Source: Fuerstiella sp.
Lineage (GTDB): Bacteria > Planctomycetota > Planctomycetia > Planctomycetales > Planctomycetaceae
Length of the DNA: 64,000 nucleotides
Assembly: GCA_029245955.1 (NCBI GenBank)
Contig: JAQWOH010000060.1
Span: 55,341-119,340 of the forward strand
Reading direction: 5' to 3'
The stretch's first letter is position 1. Each line of letters begins with the position of its first letter. Shown one piece after another: positions 60,586 to 64,000 of this stretch. The notes under the pieces are model-generated. The model was not told the DNA's origin and searched no databases. It saw nothing but the letters and a program-made list of their open reading frames with translations. The position numbers were made by a program, and so were the translations under genes.

Positions 60586-63216
60586 ATGAGCTGGATTCCT
60601 GCAGCATTGAAAGGACTGTGGTGGGACGGCCGAGGGATTCGCCGCAATCGCCGTAGGCGAACAGCGCATTTGCGGAATCCCTTGCAGGATCTATCTACGG
60701 AAGTTCTGGAAAACCGAGTTTTGCTGGCCACTCAACTGATCGCGTCTGATGTCGCCATCACCACTGTTGCCCCGGACGAAACGTTTGATGTACCGGTCGT
60801 TTATCAGACATTGAATGACAGCGACGATCCGGCCGCTCTGCAGGCAACGCTGTTCAGCTTTAACCTGCACTTTGATGCTGATGCACTGACATTCGTGGAA
60901 ACTCGCGATGTCTTTGCCGAAGGTCTGCTGGTCACACCGGACGTACCGCGTCTGGAATCAGATCCAACTGTGCTCGGAGACGATAACCTCGCCGCCACCG
61001 ATACGGTGCTGGTCACCAGTTACGCTGACACAGATCCGACAGTATCGCTTGGCTGGCCTAATTCGCCTGTGGCGAACGGACAGACTCTGTATGTGGCCAC
61101 ATTCACGGCGAAGGCCGGTTTTTCCGGAACGACTATCAGTTTTTCCGCAAATCAGACCGGCAACGTCATCGGTCAGCCGGCGGAGTTTTCCTTTCTCGCC
61201 GCTCCCCTTACGATTCACCTGCCGGCCGTACCGCCTGTGGTGACGAGCCCCTTAGGTGCCATTGATAATCACCGGCCCACTTTGACGTGGACCGAAGTCA
61301 GCGGCGCGAATTCCTATGAAGTCTGGCTGGAACAACTTGGCGGGGTCGGGAATCCGGTCGTAAATCCAACTGTCGTCGGTAACAGCTACACCCTGTCAGC
61401 AGACCTGGACATCGGACGTTATCGAACGTGGATCCGAGCGAATCTTGCGGCCGGTGGCACTACAGTATGGGGGACCGGAGATTTTCAGATTCAGACCGCG
61501 ACGGTGATCAATCCATTGCCGGTTTACGGAGACGACCCGACCCCCACAATTTCCTGGAGTCCGGTTGTCGGAGCGACGTCGTATCGGGTCTTCATCGACA
61601 ACTTCACGGCAGGTGGAATTCTGGTTGCTGACGAAACCGTGACTGAGACCAGCTTCACGCCCACGTTAGATTTCGAATTCGGTCGGCACCATATCTGGGT
61701 GCGAGCGAATGGCGTCGGCAACTATGCAGCCGCCTGGTCGGACCGCGCCCAATACTACATCGGACCGGAGCAGCTGTCGCCTCTGGTTTCAACCTTCGAT
61801 ACGCAACCGCTGTTTTCGTGGACGACATTGCCCGACGTGGCCAGTACACAGTTGTGGGTACAACGCGGCAGCACCGTTGTGTTGACCGAAACGGGTTTGA
61901 CGGGAACTCAGTTTAATCCATCCAGTCCGTTTACTTCCGGGGCTTATCGCTGGTGGATACGACCTTGGCACACCAGCGGCCGCGGGGGCGAATGGAGCCA
62001 ACTAGGTGAATTCTTTGTCGGCGGGCGACCGACTGTCATCAGCCCGTCCGGCACCGTCAATGACAGCCTGCCGACAATTACATGGGAAGCCGTCGAGGGC
62101 GCCGGTTCCTACGAGATTTATTTGTTTAACGACGACGGTCTCGGCCTGATTCATCGCGCGGGTGGAATCACGGGGACCAGCTATTCGTCGTTCCCGCTGG
62201 CGGACGGAAACTATCGAGTCTGGATCAAATCGTACAATACTAACGGTGATTCCGGTCTGTGGAGCCGTTCGCTCAGTTTCGCCGTTGACGCGTCAACCAG
62301 CAGCACTTCCGCGACGCCAACCAGTCCGTTGACGCCCACGTTTGACACAACTCCCACGTTTGAATGGACGGCAGACGCCACTGCAGCAAGTTCTGAGTTG
62401 TACCTGACCGATGGTCAGACGGTCGTCTCTTTGCTCGGGCTGACCGGAACCAACTGGACGCCGACCACACCGCTGGCGACCAGCCAGTGGCGATGGTGGG
62501 TACGCGCTCGCGATGCGTCGAATGCCGCTGGCCCATGGAGTGCCGCCGCGACGACTGACACCTCCGGACGAGCTGTCGTGCTGGGGCCGTCCGGAACGAC
62601 CTCGGACCTCACGCCGACAGTTGTCTGGAAACCGGTGATTGGCGCCAGTCATTACGTACTGCAGGTGGACAATCTGACGACAGGACAGAACTCCATTATC
62701 CGCGAAAACACATTGACCGCGACAAGCTACACGCCGGTGTCAGATCTTACACCCGGCGATTATCGCGCATGGGTACGAGCCATCAACGGAAACAACGACT
62801 CTCCGGGCCCGTGGAGTTTCAACGTTGAATTCACGGTGGCTGTCGTGGATAAGACAGTCATTGACAATCCAGAAGGCGTTTTTTCCGACCAACTTCGACT
62901 ATCCTCGTGGACAACGCCTGAGGAATTCGTCAAGCCTCTGCAGGTTGCAGACTCGCGAACAACAACATCCCCAATACCGGCAGACCACGACGAACAGAGA
63001 CGTCCGGTGCCAGCGGAAGACACAGCGATCACAGACGAAGTTATGTCCGACCCGGTTTTCTTGTCAGTTGCAACGTCTGCCGCGCAGCACTTTAGTAGCC
63101 TGAGTCAGAAGCTCGTTAAGCAACGATTAGTATTCACCCTTTCATTAACTCTGCCTCTGGAAGCTCATACGTTTAATAACGCACTAAATGAACGCCCCGT
63201 ACGAAGTCGTATTTGA
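60586..63216 (+). CDS. Surface protein: LEPRxLL-like signal, cohesin-like domain, six Fn3-like repeats
   Basis: An 876-residue extracellular protein. GGAGAGG lies upstream of ATG 60586. The N-terminus has an arginine-rich stretch (GIRRNRRRRTAHLRNPLQDL) followed by EVLENRVLLA, a variant of the planctomycete LEPRxLL export motif. Residues about 50-220 resemble a cohesin or cadherin-like beta sandwich (IASDVAITTVAPDETFDVPV, LFSFNLHFDADALTFVE). Six repeats of about 88 residues follow, each with PTxxWxxVxGAxxYxVxxxN and ending xYRxWxRAxNxxGxxGxWS. The acidic, threonine-rich tail ends at RSRI and lacks a PEP-CTERM or dockerin. A cell-surface adhesin or scaffold is the likely role. Confidence 0.85.
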   Translation: MSWIPAALKGLWWDGRGIRRNRRRRTAHLRNPLQDLSTEVLENRVLLATQLIASDVAITTVAPDETFDVPVVYQTLNDSDDPAALQATLFSFNLHFDADALTFVETRDVFAEGLLVTPDVPRLESDPTVLGDDNLAATDTVLVTSYADTDPTVSLGWPNSPVANGQTLYVATFTAKAGFSGTTISFSANQTGNVIGQPAEFSFLAAPLTIHLPAVPPVVTSPLGAIDNHRPTLTWTEVSGANSYEVWLEQLGGVGNPVVNPTVVGNSYTLSADLDIGRYRTWIRANLAAGGTTVWGTGDFQIQTATVINPLPVYGDDPTPTISWSPVVGATSYRVFIDNFTAGGILVADETVTETSFTPTLDFEFGRHHIWVRANGVGNYAAAWSDRAQYYIGPEQLSPLVSTFDTQPLFSWTTLPDVASTQLWVQRGSTVVLTETGLTGTQFNPSSPFTSGAYRWWIRPWHTSGRGGEWSQLGEFFVGGRPTVISPSGTVNDSLPTITWEAVEGAGSYEIYLFNDDGLGLIHRAGGITGTSYSSFPLADGNYRVWIKSYNTNGDSGLWSRSLSFAVDASTSSTSATPTSPLTPTFDTTPTFEWTADATAASSELYLTDGQTVVSLLGLTGTNWTPTTPLATSQWRWWVRARDASNAAGPWSAAATTDTSGRAVVLGPSGTTSDLTPTVVWKPVIGASHYVLQVDNLTTGQNSIIRENTLTATSYTPVSDLTPGDYRAWVRAINGNNDSPGPWSFNVEFTVAVVDKTVIDNPEGVFSDQLRLSSWTTPEEFVKPLQVADSRTTTSPIPADHDEQRRPVPAEDTAITDEVMSDPVFLSVATSAAQHFSSLSQKLVKQRLVFTLSLTLPLEAHTFNNALNERPVRSRI

Positions 63217-63577
63217 GGTATTACTCCTTGAGAGTGGCGTTATGTAACGTTCTCCTCACTGTCAGTGCCCCGACACGTGGCTGCAGCGAGAGGCAGCTGC
63301 AATGTGTTCGGCAACACATTGCGATAATTGGAGGCGGAATTCCGCTGTATGTGCGCTGTATGTCCGCGGAAGTGCTGATCAGCTGCTCATTCACGGAAAT
63401 GCCTTCGGTCCCGGGATCACGCTGGATGGTGTCAGAGAAACGGACGCTCTTGAGATCAATCTGCAACAACTGCCAGCCAGAATCGCGTCGTCCGCCGGCT
63501 TGTGAAAGTCACGAAACTGCTGATGAAAAACAATATGCGCGGTCATCGGCCAGTGTGCAACACTGCAGCCATGTTCG
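63217..63577. other. Gap between surface protein and sulfatase, nothing recognised
   Basis: A 361-base convergent spacer. Minus-strand frames read QIDLKSVRFSDTIQRDPGTE and neighbours for about 80 codons, which might be decayed coding sequence, but no family was recognised. CGTTA-TG-TAACG near 63238 is a small inverted repeat right after the surface-protein stop codon and could help termination. Confidence 0.3.
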
Positions 63578-64000
63578 TCAGCGGCACTCATCGTCCCGCA
63601 GTTCCGACTTTTCGGGCTGTTGCGTGGCGTTGGTTGTGACATCCTGTTGCCATTGAACGATCGCCTGTTTCATCTCAGCCACGCGATTCGGGAACCTGTC
63701 GACCAGATTGTGACACTCCGAACGGTCCACGGCCATGTCGAACAATGCGATTTCATGACGGTTGTCCTCCGGGCGATCCCAGTCGATGTTCGGTAGCGCA
63801 GATGTTTTCTGTTTTAGTCTTTTGCCACCGTTGATAATCAGCTTCCATTTTCCGTCTCGCATGCTCAGTGCGTCACCGTACTGCCAGAACAGTTGACGAC
63901 GAGTGAATCGTCCGTTCCTCGTCAACAACGGAACGAGGCTCTGACCGTCAGGTTCGGGCAACCCATGCAGCGACACTTCTGCGAAGTCCAGCAGGGTTGG
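63578..64000 (-). CDS. Sulfatase, C-terminal part (gene runs off right edge)
   Basis: The last 140 residues of a type I sulfatase (alkaline-phosphatase superfamily). The frame enters at the edge as PTLLDFAEVSLHGLPEPDGQ, followed by SLVPLLTRNG, LFWQYGDALSMRDGKWKLII and ALFDMAVDRSECHNLVDRFP, the typical C-terminal sequence of planctomycete sulfatases: the GxSL site, R-x-G-x-W-K-L and the ELYDLxxDPxExxNL block. The catalytic CxPSR motif lies outside the window. Sulfatases of this type remove sulfate from polysaccharides and are usually exported. No formylglycine-generating enzyme is in view. Confidence 0.92.
   Translation of the reverse strand, partial: PTLLDFAEVSLHGLPEPDGQSLVPLLTRNGRFTRRQLFWQYGDALSMRDGKWKLIINGGKRLKQKTSALPNIDWDRPEDNRHEIALFDMAVDRSECHNLVDRFPNRVAEMKQAIVQWQQDVTTNATQQPEKSELRDDECR

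Noticed and set aside
1..64000. tRNA, rRNA, RNase P, SRP RNA, tmRNA or CRISPR array
   Set aside because: No TTCGAxTCC-type T-loops in cloverleaf context, no rRNA core sequences and no regularly spaced repeats were found by eye; covariance models could still reveal small RNAs.

Overview
The window looks like the chromosome of a planctomycete, probably a marine Planctomycetales lineage at roughly 53-55% GC. The evidence is the set of families present: DUF1549/DUF1553 proteins with CxxCH motifs, DUF1501 proteins, FG-GAP and PQQ-like propellers, a sulfatase, a Rhodopirellula-type ECF sigma factor, a PhoPQ-activated-protein homologue, and a large surface protein with an ENRVLLA variant of the planctomycete LEPRxLL motif. 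No phage, CRISPR array, intact insertion sequence or recognisable tRNA/rRNA gene was seen.

Layout. 1-5.1 kb: edge of an MFS transporter that appears frameshifted, two secreted beta-propeller proteins and a DUF1501 protein. 5.2-8.5 kb: yacG, aspS with a probable near-leaderless promoter and palindrome, and a STAS/HATPase partner-switching pair. 8.9-11.8 kb: rpsB-tsf-pyrH behind a good promoter. The frr gene that often follows pyrH is not there; the next 1.3 kb holds a decayed IS3-family transposase. 13.1-16.2 kb: a second STAS protein, a MEKHLA-domain protein, a histone-H1-like lysine-rich protein and a beta-CASP nuclease. 16.5-22.4 kb: two DUF1549/DUF1553 paralogues flank a DUF1501 protein and an ECF sigma factor; the second paralogue carries an N-terminal anti-sigma-like, membrane-anchored segment and overlaps the sigma gene. 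This is the most unusual locus in the window. 22.5-30 kb: a four-ACT aspartate kinase, a thioredoxin-like protein, coaD, two Hsp20 proteins and an 881-residue protein of unknown function.

30-40.4 kb: a PhoPQ-activated-type hydrolase, 1.4 kb of decayed DNA with a heptamer repeat, an RNase HII-like protein, moeA, threonine synthase, an M81 MlrC-type protein, an RraA-like protein and a pair of secreted proteins including an HExxH peptidase. 41-50 kb: an orphan FixJ-type response regulator with a textbook terminator, a multipass membrane protein, two proteins of unknown function, an aldo/keto reductase, an M29 aminopeptidase and a 781-residue FG-GAP protein. 51-64 kb: an alpha/beta hydrolase, an RsmC-like methyltransferase, an aminotransferase, a PilZ protein, a Gfo/Idh/MocA oxidoreductase, a cysE plus Cys/Met-metabolism PLP-enzyme operon, a small secreted protein, a cohesin-like plus six-repeat surface protein, and the 3' part of a sulfatase.

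How the genes work together. Translation and nucleotide housekeeping (aspS, rpsB, tsf, pyrH, coaD) and aspartate-family and sulfur amino-acid synthesis (aspartate kinase, threonine synthase, SAT plus CGS-like enzyme) are interleaved with envelope-directed proteins. Regulation appears through partner switching (STAS/HATPase), ECF sigma/anti-sigma and a FixJ-like regulator. All functional calls come from reading motifs by eye; no database search was run.
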